Position numbers and translations under genes: made by a program. Below are positions 1 to 7,709 of a DNA stretch of 64,000 nt, piece by piece (the stretch's first letter is position 1; each line of letters begins with the position of its first letter). This DNA is from Desulfobacteraceae bacterium (lineage in GTDB: Bacteria; Desulfobacterota; Desulfobacteria; Desulfobacterales; Desulfobacteraceae). The stretch is from the NCBI GenBank assembly GCA_016743945.1, contig JADGFI010000016.1:50458-114457 (forward strand). Direction: 5' to 3'. The notes beneath the pieces are model-generated. The model made no database searches, was not told the DNA's origin, and saw only the letters and a program-made list of their open reading frames with translations.

Positions 1-286
1 TAACTTTGCCATTGGATACGGCATCAAGGATTTCAAAGGGAGCAATGAGCTTTCCGGGTTCATACACCTTCATTTTAAGGGTGCCGTTGCTTACGATATG
101 AAGTCGTTCTGCAACCCAGGTGGTGGTGGTTCCAAGGCCTGGAAGGGTCGCGGCATAGGTGCTGGGTACCTTGAGAAGAATGGGTTTATCCGCTTTCGCA
201 AAGGCTGAACTCGAGGTCGATACAACAACAAAAAACAGTACAGCCAAACCAATTAAAATTTGAATCAATATGCTCTTCTTGTCCAT
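1..286 (-). CDS. dctP: TRAP transporter substrate-binding protein DctP (N-terminal part, cut by window edge)
   Basis: About 95 residues are visible, starting at ATG 286-284 behind AAGGAAAAATTC. A hydrophobic signal peptide ends near SSSAFAKA, which predicts export to the periplasm. The following segment (LLKVPSTYAATLPGLG, then VYEPGKLIAPFEILDAVSNGKV) closely resembles the complete DctP at 22877-23947, which has YEPGKLIPPFEILGAVSSGKV. Family knowledge: DctP captures a carboxylate, often a hydroxy- or oxo-acid, and delivers it to the DctQM membrane pair. The rest of the gene, and any dctQM, lie outside the window. It is downstream of a decayed SDR gene on the same strand, so I cannot say whether it is still functional. 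Confidence 0.8.
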   Translation of the reverse strand, partial: MDKKSILIQILIGLAVLFFVVVSTSSSAFAKADKPILLKVPSTYAATLPGLGTTTTWVAERLHIVSNGTLKMKVYEPGKLIAPFEILDAVSNGKV

Positions 287-316
287 GAATTTTTCCTTTT
301 TTGTGCTGTTATGCTA

Positions 317-1160
317 ATTAGTAATAAATAGGAGTCCGGGACAGATGTTCATTGTAATGGTGTCTCCGATCCTGTCATAGCTCCCCTCCCTTGAAACTGG
401 TTGCAAACTTGGAAAATCCAAAGATGAACATGTTTGCAACGTCAAGATGGTACTGCCTGCTCCTCCCCTGCGGGCATTGGTGTGAAACTTGGTTGTTATG
501 AGGTCTGTCTCTCCCATTTGAGTCGACGGCTTTGTCCAAAGAGTGCCGGGAGAGATGATAATTGCAGGTGATGGTAAAATCTCGAATGTTGGCATGCTCC
601 TTGATGCCGAAGTTTGCAATATTTGAACTGCCCGCCAGGTGAAGCGTTCCCTGGTCCGGGTGCTTCCAAAGGATGTTGCCGATTACGGCGGGTCTGTCAT
701 GCCGCTCCGTTATATGACTTAGTACCCGCTGACTCATGAAAAAGGGCATTCGCATCATGAGCTTGTATTTGCAGTCATATTCTTTCAGCGACATTGTCCC
801 GGAAGGGTTGGTCGCTGGAAACGGAGGGATGTTAGCAAGGTAACGTATGGAACCGATCTTTGCAGCCTCTTCCACCGCAAACCCGAGCTGCTTGTCGCTA
901 CAATAATTAATCTTGATGAATATGGTCTGACCGCCCATGTCCCTGGCTATCTTCTGGGTTTCTTTTCCGCCGGCTTCATCCATATCTATCCCCACAGTCA
1001 TGAGGTTATTTGCAGCTGCGGCAATCACTGTGGCCCGTCCAGCACCGGAAGCCGATCCAGTGACAATGCAGATGTTGTCCGGAGTAAATGAGTCATCCTT
1101 GAGAAATAAAATATCCCTTTTTTTAAATTCAGGTTTATTGTTCAATATTTCTCTTTTCAT
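317..1160 (-). pseudogene. Decayed short-chain dehydrogenase (SDR)
   Basis: The N-terminal half still reads as an SDR: a Rossmann glycine motif (IVTGSASGAGRAT) and an acidic end of beta-2 (GIDMDEAGG). Beyond about residue 150 the protein loses its family pattern. The expected catalytic Tyr-x-x-x-Lys is absent; the region reads LAGSSNIANF. Recognisable C-terminal pieces (DVANMFIFGFSKFAT, then GGEL) are followed at once by a stop, and the usual C-terminal residues can only be pieced together in shifted frames to about position 317. I read this as a gene with several frameshifts and substitutions. A sigma-54-like promoter remains upstream at 1207-1220. An expressed, heavily diverged protein of 261 residues cannot be excluded. 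Confidence 0.65.
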
Positions 1161-1206
1161 TCCATCAATTCCTTGTTATTTATAAAATGAGACATAATTT
1201 TTATAC

Positions 1207-1220
1207 GCAATATTAATGCC
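1207..1220 (-). promoter_or_regulatory. Sigma-54 (-24/-12) promoter in front of the SDR remnant
   Basis: On the minus strand the site reads TGGCATTAATATTGCG: GG, ten bases, GC, with TGGCA and TTGC cores as in the sigma-54 consensus. It lies about 47 bases upstream of the ATG of the SDR remnant. A truncated sigma-54-type activator gene lies divergently next to it, which fits an ancestral activator and promoter pair. Confidence 0.6.
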
Positions 1221-1267
1221 AGAGCAAGAAGGAAGATTTGAATTATGATAATAATACTACTGGGTAA

Positions 1268-1573
1268 AGGGGAAAATTTAAAAAAAATAAGCTAAGGGAA
1301 CTTACCCAGAACCTGGACGGATTCAACAGAATTCTTGACAGTATTCACGACGGCGTCATGGTCACCGATGCAGTGTGCATAACTCATTTCAATCACCATT
1401 ATTATAAGTTTTTGGGCATACCCCATGGATCAGTCATTGGGAATCATTGTGCGAAAGTGGTTGAAAACACACGCCTTCACATCGTTGCAAAATTATTGGG
1501 GATTCACCGGACACTTCTCTATAGGAAAATGGAGAAATATGGTATTGCCCTTGAACGGGAAGTCGTAATGTAG
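1268..1573 (+). pseudogene. Relict sigma-54-dependent regulator: PAS fragment joined to Fis-type HTH, AAA+ domain deleted
   Basis: The open frame from 1268 encodes a PAS-like start (LTQNLDGFNRILDSIHDGVMVTD, then a region resembling YKFLGIPHGSVIGNHCAKVVENTRLH) and passes directly into AKLLGIHRTLLYRKMEKYGI, the recognition part of a Fis-type helix-turn-helix. In enhancer-binding proteins of this class about 240 residues of AAA+ ATPase separate the two, and these are missing without a frame break. No convincing start codon or ribosome site precedes the PAS part; the first ATG is at 1358, inside it. I read it as a regulator gene that lost its 5' end and its central domain. It would no longer activate sigma-54 polymerase, though the HTH might still bind DNA if expressed. 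Confidence 0.6.
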
Positions 1574-1969
1574 CAAAAAGGCGACAATGTCATTCTCAGA
1601 ACGATGCGTAGTGGTATGTCTCTGTTTTACTATATGTCTCCTTTTTGCTACAAAATTTCTTTTTTTTCCACGGTAATAGTGTGGCTGTACTTTTACCTGA
1701 AGTTGGCTGTCGTTCTGGCCACCAAGATAGGCTTCTTCCCAAAAAAAATCCATGATATAAAGTTGGATTTCAGATAAGTTAACGCTTATCTGCTTGCAAC
1801 AGAGGCTTGCCTGTAGCGGTTGTTCTGTACCCTGGACGGACCGCATTGAATCTCATTGAAAAACGTGGATAAAAGAAATAGAGCAGACCAGGCCGACAAT
1901 AAAAAAAATGAGGGCCTGGTATTGAGGTTCTTGAATTTTTCGATCCTTTCTGGGATCGTCGGATCCTGT
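1574..1969. other. Gene-poor stretch between regulator relict and CoA-transferase
   Basis: No frame in this stretch has a recognisable family pattern, and the frames open across it lack ribosome sites. A pair of arms ACCAGGC and GCCTGGT, about 20 bases apart near 1887-1921, and a short hairpin CGATCC-TTTCTG-GGATCG near 1939-1956, lie downstream of the minus-strand CoA-transferase. Neither is followed by a convincing T-tract. It is probably residual DNA from the decay seen on its left. Confidence 0.4.
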
Positions 1970-3559
1970 TTAATCTGTCAGAAGGGGCTGATCATTGATG
2001 ATTCCCATGGGGTCTGCCCGAAAAATTCTTGAGTCCATCAAGCGAGGAGCCGTCGTTATGACCGGCTTGAAATCCATGTGGGCGAGGATATCGGTTTCAA
2101 TATCTATTCCGGGTGCGATCTCAATGAGTTCCATTCCCTGGGGGGTTAGCTCGAAAACGCATCGTTCGGTTATGTAGAGTACCTTCTGGCCGGTTTTTAT
2201 CGCATATTTCCCGCTAAAGGTGACATGCTCTACATGTTCCATGAACTTGATGAACTTTCCTTCCTTGTCAATGGAAATTTGTCCATCGTTGATGGAGACC
2301 TTTAACCCCCCAGCGGTAAAGGTTCCCATGAAAATAACCCTCTTTGCATTCTGTGTGATGTCTATGAAGCCTCCGGCACCAGCAAGTCTTGGGCCGAATT
2401 TGCTTACATTGAGATTTCCCTGGCTGTCTGCCTGAGCAAGGCCCAGAAATCCTATGTCCAGGCCTCCTCCATGGTAAAAATCGAATTGGGCTGGCTGGCC
2501 GATAATAGCCTGGGTGTTGGTGGCGGCACCGAAGTTGAGTCCTCCTGCCGGAAGCCCTCCGATTACGCCTGGTTCCGCCGTGAGGGTCATACTCTCAAGA
2601 AGTCCCTCTTCAAAGGCCACCGGTGCTACTCCTTCGGACATGCCGATGCCAAGGTTGACAATATCACCTCGTTCAAGTTCAAATGCTGCCCGGCGAGCGA
2701 TGATTTTACGTTCGCTCATCTTCATGGGAGTAAGGGAGTTCATGGGTACCTTGATTTCACCGCTGAAGGATGGATTGTACTCCACAGCAAATGTCTGCCA
2801 GTGATTTTCCGGTTTTGAGACCACAATATAATTGACAAGCACTCCGGGAATTTTCACCTGCTTGGGGCTCAATGTTCCACTTTGGGCGATTCTTTCCACG
2901 GCCACGATGACGATGCCCCCGGAGTTGTGGGCGGCCGTGGCAATTTCAAGGGATTCCAGGGTCAGGGCCTCTTTTTCGCAGGTGATATTACCGTCCTCGT
3001 CGGCGGTGGTTCCCCTGATAATTCCGACGTTGATGGGAAGGGTCTTGTATGCCAGGTACTCTTTTCCGTCGAATTCTATCAGTTCAACGATCTCTTCGGT
3101 TGTGATGTCGTTGATTTTTCCGCCAGCATCCCTTGGGTCCACAAATGTGCCAAGCCCCACATGGCTTATGGTTCTCGGTTTGTGGGCCGCGATGTCCCGG
3201 TACATGTGGGAGATGATTCCCTGGGGAAGATTATAGCCGATCACCTTGTTTTCAATGGCAAGTTTTGCAAGGTTGGGAGCAAGGCCCCAATGGCCACCGA
3301 TCACCTTTTTTACAAGGCCTTCATGGCCGAAGTGGTTGAGGCCGCGTTTGTCACTGTCTCCCTGTCCTGCCGCATACATTATGGTGAGATCCTTGGGGTG
3401 TTTCTCGGCTAAAAAGTTTGTTTCAATTGCTTCGAAGATCTCTTCGGGAATAGCCGTTGCAACGAATCCGCCAAAGGCGATGGTGTCTTCATTGTTGATA
3501 TGGTTTACGGCTTCTTGTGCCGAAACAATTTTTCCTTTAGTTTTTTTTATTTTTGTCAT
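1970..3559 (-). CDS. Acyl-CoA:acetate/3-oxoacid CoA-transferase (propionate CoA-transferase type)
   Basis: The protein is 529 residues and moves CoA between carboxylic acids and acyl-CoA in the cytoplasm. It is the fused alpha-beta form of class I CoA-transferases: an N-terminal half (EDTIAFGGF near residue 25) and a C-terminal half with GIGMSEG, then the catalytic glutamate in TAEPGVIGG (about Glu329), which forms the enzyme-CoA thioester. I chose the ATG at 3559 because AGAAAGGAG lies ten bases before it; an upstream in-frame ATG at 3625 has no such site. The divergent genes encode an SDR and a thiolase, so a likely job is activation of acetoacetate or a hydroxyacid before thiolysis. Exact substrate is not visible. 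Confidence 0.87.
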   Translation of the reverse strand: MTKIKKTKGKIVSAQEAVNHINNEDTIAFGGFVATAIPEEIFEAIETNFLAEKHPKDLTIMYAAGQGDSDKRGLNHFGHEGLVKKVIGGHWGLAPNLAKLAIENKVIGYNLPQGIISHMYRDIAAHKPRTISHVGLGTFVDPRDAGGKINDITTEEIVELIEFDGKEYLAYKTLPINVGIIRGTTADEDGNITCEKEALTLESLEIATAAHNSGGIVIVAVERIAQSGTLSPKQVKIPGVLVNYIVVSKPENHWQTFAVEYNPSFSGEIKVPMNSLTPMKMSERKIIARRAAFELERGDIVNLGIGMSEGVAPVAFEEGLLESMTLTAEPGVIGGLPAGGLNFGAATNTQAIIGQPAQFDFYHGGGLDIGFLGLAQADSQGNLNVSKFGPRLAGAGGFIDITQNAKRVIFMGTFTAGGLKVSINDGQISIDKEGKFIKFMEHVEHVTFSGKYAIKTGQKVLYITERCVFELTPQGMELIEIAPGIDIETDILAHMDFKPVITTAPRLMDSRIFRADPMGIINDQPLLTD

Positions 3560-3629
3560 GATAATAATACTCCTTTCTAGGGTGATAGATCTTGATGAAA
3601 AAACGCTGTCAATAAGTAATCTCAATTAT

Positions 3630-3643
3630 TCAAGTTCCATGCC
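3630..3643 (-). promoter_or_regulatory. Possible sigma-54 promoter for the CoA-transferase (one mismatch)
   Basis: The minus strand reads TGGCATGGAACTTGAA. Spacing and the -24 element match the sigma-54 consensus, but the -12 dinucleotide is GA rather than GC. A TTGACA (complement at 3607-3612) a little downstream gives an alternative sigma-70 start, although its -10 is weak. Confidence 0.35.
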
Positions 3644-3655
3644 ATCATAATTCAC

Positions 3656-3686
3656 GGCCATTGTGGCCCGATGGTATATCCCATCG
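3656..3686. promoter_or_regulatory. Two adjacent palindromes in the divergent control region
   Basis: GGCCA-TTG-TGGCC (3656-3668) is followed at once by CGATGG-TATATC-CCATCG (3669-3686). Both are perfect dyads and lie between the divergent CoA-transferase and SDR-thiolase operons, between the two candidate sigma-54 promoters. This is the position expected for a shared activator or repressor site. The binding protein is unknown. Confidence 0.4.
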
Positions 3687-3722
3687 CAGATTTGCTTTTT
3701 CCTTTTTTTTAAAAAATGGATT

Positions 3723-3736
3723 GGTTCGCTAATTGC
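3723..3736 (+). promoter_or_regulatory. Sigma-54 promoter for the SDR-thiolase-MFS operon
   Basis: TTGGTTCGCTAATTGCA has GG and GC separated by ten bases, with TGG and TTGCA cores. Transcription would begin near 3748, giving a leader of about 50 bases before the ATG at 3800. It is one of several sigma-54-like sites in the window. Confidence 0.5.
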
Positions 3737-3799
3737 ATCTTTATCAACTGCAGGATAGTTAGATTAAAATCCGTAACAACTAAAATAGGAGAGAATACA

Positions 3800-4585
3800 A
3801 TGTTGGAAATTAAAGATAGTGTGGCAGTTATAACTGGCGGAAGCGGTGGAATTGGCTTTGCCCTTGCAGAGTACTGGGTATCAAGGGGGGGAAAGGTGGT
3901 TCTGGCAGACATTGCTAAAGAGGCTCTTGAACGAGCTAAACAACAGCTTAAGGGCGATGTTATCACAGTTGTCTGTAATGTAACAGATGAAAACGATTGT
4001 GCCATGCTGGCCGATACCGCCATTGAGGCCTTCGGCCAGATTAATCTTGTGGCCCCTTTTGCCGGGATTATCATGGATGGACTGATGGTAGCCCCGGACC
4101 GGGAGACGGGAAAGGTTGTCAAGAAGATGTCCCTTGCGGCTTTTCAAAAGGTTGTTGACATCAACCTTACCGGGGTTTTTCTGACGGTGCGGGAGTGTTC
4201 GGAGAGGATGATCAACAACAAGTGCAAGGGGCTTATCTGTCTTATCTCTTCCACGGGGTCCCTTGGGACTGCAGGTCAGATTAACTATTCATCCACAAAG
4301 GCTGCCATGGCCGTGATGCCAAAGGTTATTACGGCAGAATTTTTCCGGCGGGGGTTTGCCGATCGCATCCGATGTGCTGCGGTTGCACCGGGATATGTGG
4401 GGACCCCCATGGTCAAGAATATGAGCCAGAAGGCCCTGGACAAGATCCTTTCGGATGTCCCCATAAAAAGGCTTGTTGAGCCTGCTGAGGTTGTCTCCCT
4501 GGTGGGAGAGATTTATCGTAACGAGGCGCTTGCAGGGGATACCTATTTTATCCACGGCGGACTGAGGCTCGGATCAAGGGGATAA
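3800..4585 (+). CDS. SDR-family dehydrogenase (3-hydroxyacyl-type, FabG-like)
   Basis: A 261-residue NAD(P)-dependent oxidoreductase of the classical SDR family. Visible are the dinucleotide motif TGGSGGIG (12-19), an acidic residue after beta-2 (LAD, about 36), and the catalytic set Ser150/Ser151, Tyr163 and Lys167 in SSTGSLGTAGQINYSSTK. The C-terminus (GDTYFIHGGLRLGSRG) is of the usual kind. ATG 3800 is preferred because AGGAGA precedes it; the longer frame to 3716 has no ribosome site. It lies 29 bases before a thiolase and is divergent from a CoA-transferase, so oxidation of a 3-hydroxyacid or its CoA ester to the 3-oxo form is the likely step. Substrate and cofactor preference are inferred only. 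Confidence 0.85.
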   Translation: MLEIKDSVAVITGGSGGIGFALAEYWVSRGGKVVLADIAKEALERAKQQLKGDVITVVCNVTDENDCAMLADTAIEAFGQINLVAPFAGIIMDGLMVAPDRETGKVVKKMSLAAFQKVVDINLTGVFLTVRECSERMINNKCKGLICLISSTGSLGTAGQINYSSTKAAMAVMPKVITAEFFRRGFADRIRCAAVAPGYVGTPMVKNMSQKALDKILSDVPIKRLVEPAEVVSLVGEIYRNEALAGDTYFIHGGLRLGSRG

Positions 4586-4614
4586 CTAAATAATTAAACT
4601 AGGGAGAACGTATA

Positions 4615-5904
4615 ATGAAAGAAGCAGTGATTGTAAGCGGCGCAAGGACAGCCATTGGCAACTTTGGAGGCGGATTAAAGACGGTGTCTGCAAAGGATCT
4701 CGGGGCAATCGTAATCAAGGAAGCAATTCAACGTACAGGCTTCAGGCCCGGTGTCGGCGGGAAGGTCAGCGCATTTGGGCCTGAACAACTCAGGGACCAG
4801 GAGCGGCTTGGGATCGAGAAGCCCCTGGAAGCATGGTCGGATTCATTGGAGCCCTTTTATATAGACGAGGTGATAATGGGAAACGTTCTCCAGGCTGGCC
4901 AAGGTCAGAACCCGGCACGCCAGGCCATGATTCGGGCTGGTGTTCCCAAGGAGACGCCCGCCGTGACCGTGAACAAAATCTGCGGTTCCGGGCTTAAGGC
5001 AATTGCCATGGGAGCGGCCTCGATCATGGCAGGCCAGGCCGATGTGATCGTTGCAGGGGGGCAAGAAAGTATGAGCACAGCGCCCATGGCCCTTTCCAAG
5101 GCTCGCTGGGGTCACAGGATGGAGCTTTCCGGAGTAGGAGAGATTCATGACCTCATGGTATTTGACGGGCTCTATGAGATTTTTTACGGTTATCACATGG
5201 GCGTAACTGCGGAAAATATTGCACACCTTTACGGCATCGGTCGCAGGGAGCAGGATGAACTTGGGGTTCTGAGCCATGAGCGTGCAAGGCGTGCCATCCA
5301 GGAGGGGGTGTTCAAGGAGGAAATTGTCCCTGTTACCATTCGCTCCAGGCGCGGGGATGTGATATTTGATACCGATGAACGACCCATGGATACAACCCTA
5401 GAGAAAATGGCAAAGCTGAGACCTGCGTTTAAAAAAGAGGGTACGGTCACCGCGGGAAATGCTTCCGGTATCAATGATGCGGCCGCAGCCGTTGTCATGA
5501 TGAGTCGGGATCGGGCCGAGGAGCTTGGACTCGAACCCCTGGTGACGATCAAGGCCTTTTCCGCAGGAGGTCTTGATCCCGCTTACATGGGGCTTGGACC
5601 CGTGCCTGCAGTCAAAAGAGTGCTTGCGGCGACGAACATGACCATTGATGACATGGATATGATTGAACTTAATGAGGCCTTTGCCTCCCAGGCCATCGGC
5701 TGCATGCGGGAGCTTGGCATAGAGACGGACAGGCCCAACGAGCTTGGGTCCGGCATATCCCTTGGCCACCCTATTGGCTGCACAGGAGCCAGACAGATGG
5801 TGACAGGTATTCAAAATATGAAGAGAAAAGGGTATGCCACCGGGCTTATTACCATGTGTATCGGCGGGGGCATGGGCATGGCCATGGTTGTTGAACGTAA
5901 TTAG
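4615..5904 (+). CDS. Acetyl-CoA acetyltransferase (thiolase) with an N-terminal insertion
   Basis: It cleaves a 3-oxoacyl-CoA with CoA, or condenses two acetyl-CoA. All three thiolase centres are present: nucleophile Cys123 in VTVNKICGSGLK, His385 in SLGHPIGCTGAR and Cys415 in CIGGGMG. At 429 residues it is about 35 longer than usual (near 393). The surplus is a hydrophilic insertion at about residues 42-78 (TGFRPGVGGKVSAFG to SDSLEPFY), before the conserved DEVIMGNVLQAGQGQNPARQ. A canonical start (MKEAVIVSGARTAIGNFGG) and the ribosome site AGGGAGAACGT fix the N-terminus. With the SDR upstream and the CoA-transferase opposite, it completes a route from a 3-hydroxyacid to acetyl-CoA. Confidence 0.93.
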   Translation: MKEAVIVSGARTAIGNFGGGLKTVSAKDLGAIVIKEAIQRTGFRPGVGGKVSAFGPEQLRDQERLGIEKPLEAWSDSLEPFYIDEVIMGNVLQAGQGQNPARQAMIRAGVPKETPAVTVNKICGSGLKAIAMGAASIMAGQADVIVAGGQESMSTAPMALSKARWGHRMELSGVGEIHDLMVFDGLYEIFYGYHMGVTAENIAHLYGIGRREQDELGVLSHERARRAIQEGVFKEEIVPVTIRSRRGDVIFDTDERPMDTTLEKMAKLRPAFKKEGTVTAGNASGINDAAAAVVMMSRDRAEELGLEPLVTIKAFSAGGLDPAYMGLGPVPAVKRVLAATNMTIDDMDMIELNEAFASQAIGCMRELGIETDRPNELGSGISLGHPIGCTGARQMVTGIQNMKRKGYATGLITMCIGGGMGMAMVVERN

Positions 5905-5949
5905 ATTGATGTTTGGAAAAACAGTTTAAAACAAGCAGGAGATCGTTGT

Positions 5950-7293
5950 ATGACCGAGTTTTCGTCCAAGCGTTTTGAGTTTATGAAATGGCTGATATTT
6001 CTCATCCTTGTATTGTCCTATATCCTTGTCTATTTCCACCGCATGTCACCGGGCATCATCGCCGATGAGCTCATGGCTTCCTTTGATGCCGATGGGGTGA
6101 CCCTGGGGTCCCTTGCCGCCACTTATTTCATTGTTTACGCAATGATGCAGATTCCTTCCGGAGTGCTGGCCGATACCCTTGGCACCAGGACCGCCATTGT
6201 TTTCGGTAACACCCTTGCAGGAGTTGGATCCATCCTCTTCGGTCTTGCCACTTCATTTTCAATGGCAAGCTGTGGAAGGCTTCTGGTGGGCTTCGGGGTG
6301 TCGGTTGTGTTTGTAAGCATCATGAAGAGCAATTCCACGTGGTTTAGCGAGCGGCGTTACGGGTTCATGAGCGGTCTTACACTCTTTGTGGGCAATATGG
6401 GGTCTGTGCTTGCAGCAGGTCCTTTGGCTGCAATCCTTGGTCTTTTTTTGTGGCGAACTGTTTTTATCACCATGGGAGGGGTCTCCCTCTGCCTTGCCGG
6501 GGCCGGGTTACTCTTTGTAAGAAACCGGCCCGAAGATCTTGGCTTCCCCTCCATCCGGGAGATGGAGGGGAAGCCTCCTGCAGTAAAAAGAGAGCAGCAC
6601 TGGATCAGGGATCTTGCCGGGGTGATCACGGTTACAAGGCTCTGGCCGGGGTTCTGGGTCCAGTTCGGAATGATCGGCGGGCTCTACTCTTTCATGGGAC
6701 TCTGGGCCATCCCCTATCTTCGGGATATGTACAGCTTTGACCGGGGGGGGGCCGCCCGTTACCTCACCCTGATGCTGGTCGCCTTTGCCCTGGGATCCCT
6801 TTTTCTGGGCTGGCTTTCCGATCGTATGGGAAGGCGCAAACCCATCCTTGTTTGCGGTACCGTTGTCTACGTCCTTGTTTGGGGTGCCATGGTCACCTTT
6901 TCATGGGCCAGCGTGTTCATGATCTACCTTTATTTTTTTATGCTCGGATTTGCAGGTGCTTCCTTTGTGGTTACCTTTGCCTGCGCCAAGGAGATCATTG
7001 GTCCTCATCTCTCCGGCATGGCGGTGAGTGTTGTTAATACTGGGGCATTTCTTGGCACAAGCCTGATGCAGCCCCTGTTCGGGTATATCCTTGATATGGG
7101 GTGGGACGGGAAGATTGTCAACAACGTCAGGGTCTATTCCCCGTCCGATTACCAGAATGCCCTGATCATGATGCTTTTTTTTGGCATCATCGGGGTGATG
7201 GGGGCCCTGTGCATAACCGAGACCTATTGCAAAAATATATCAGACGGTGCCCCCGGCCCCTCACAGGTTAACCCTGGCTTGACATCATCTTAG
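5950..7293 (+). CDS. Major facilitator superfamily transporter
   Basis: A 447-residue integral membrane protein with about 12 hydrophobic segments. The first follows a short cytoplasmic N-terminus (MKWLIFLILVLSYILVYFHRMSPG). The MFS loop 2-3 signature is partly visible (GVLADTLGTRTA), and its repeat in the second half is GWLSDRMGRRKP. The ribosome site CAGGAGATCGTTGT precedes the ATG. It is 45 bases after the thiolase, hence probably the last enzyme-linked gene of the SDR-thiolase operon, importing the organic acid that these enzymes degrade. The cargo cannot be read from sequence. Confidence 0.85.
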   Translation: MTEFSSKRFEFMKWLIFLILVLSYILVYFHRMSPGIIADELMASFDADGVTLGSLAATYFIVYAMMQIPSGVLADTLGTRTAIVFGNTLAGVGSILFGLATSFSMASCGRLLVGFGVSVVFVSIMKSNSTWFSERRYGFMSGLTLFVGNMGSVLAAGPLAAILGLFLWRTVFITMGGVSLCLAGAGLLFVRNRPEDLGFPSIREMEGKPPAVKREQHWIRDLAGVITVTRLWPGFWVQFGMIGGLYSFMGLWAIPYLRDMYSFDRGGAARYLTLMLVAFALGSLFLGWLSDRMGRRKPILVCGTVVYVLVWGAMVTFSWASVFMIYLYFFMLGFAGASFVVTFACAKEIIGPHLSGMAVSVVNTGAFLGTSLMQPLFGYILDMGWDGKIVNNVRVYSPSDYQNALIMMLFFGIIGVMGALCITETYCKNISDGAPGPSQVNPGLTSS

Positions 7294-7349
7294 TCAGATG
7301 CATGATCCTGGCCCATAGTATTGTTGCTGGTATATATAAAGGATTTTTA

Positions 7350-7691
7350 ATGGGTAGAATTTTAGTTGGTACTCTAGCCTGGTTTGGATTTGGGGTTATT
7401 GCCGTGGAAATGGTCAATAATTATGATATTTTTGCGTTTAAAATAAATGCTGTTTTAGTAGCCGTTATTATGGCATTGGTGTGTTTTATTTCACAGCTCA
7501 TATTATCCCGCTATAAAGAAAAAGCAATGGCTTCCGCTGATGGTGAAAAGGCTTATAAAAAAATATTAGTTCGTTATTATTTTATATTGGGCTTGATCGG
7601 GTTTATTGCTTTTATAAGTATTCCTGCTATCTGGTGGGGAGTTATGAAACAATTGGCAGGCCTGGGCCATGGAGATGTAAGAACTTTTTAA
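7350..7691 (+). CDS. Small membrane protein, unknown function
   Basis: About 113 residues with three hydrophobic segments: VGTLAWFGFGVIAVEMV, INAVLVAVIMALVCFISQLIL and YYFILGLIGFIAFISIPAIWWGV. A basic loop (LSRYKEKAMASADGEKAYKK) joins the second and third. ATG 7350 is preferred since AAAGGATTTTTA lies just before it; an alternative ATG at 7302 adds 16 residues without a ribosome site. It follows the MFS gene on the same strand and may be cotranscribed. I do not recognise a family. The A+T content is visibly higher than in the MFS gene. Confidence 0.6.
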   Translation: MGRILVGTLAWFGFGVIAVEMVNNYDIFAFKINAVLVAVIMALVCFISQLILSRYKEKAMASADGEKAYKKILVRYYFILGLIGFIAFISIPAIWWGVMKQLAGLGHGDVRTF

Positions 7692-7709
7692 ACAAAGGCT
7701 TGTTTCATT

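Noticed and set aside
1493..1846. Minus-strand frame of 117 codons over the regulator relict and downstream gap
   Set aside because: No ribosome site, no recognisable domain, and it runs antisense to the Fis-type HTH piece.
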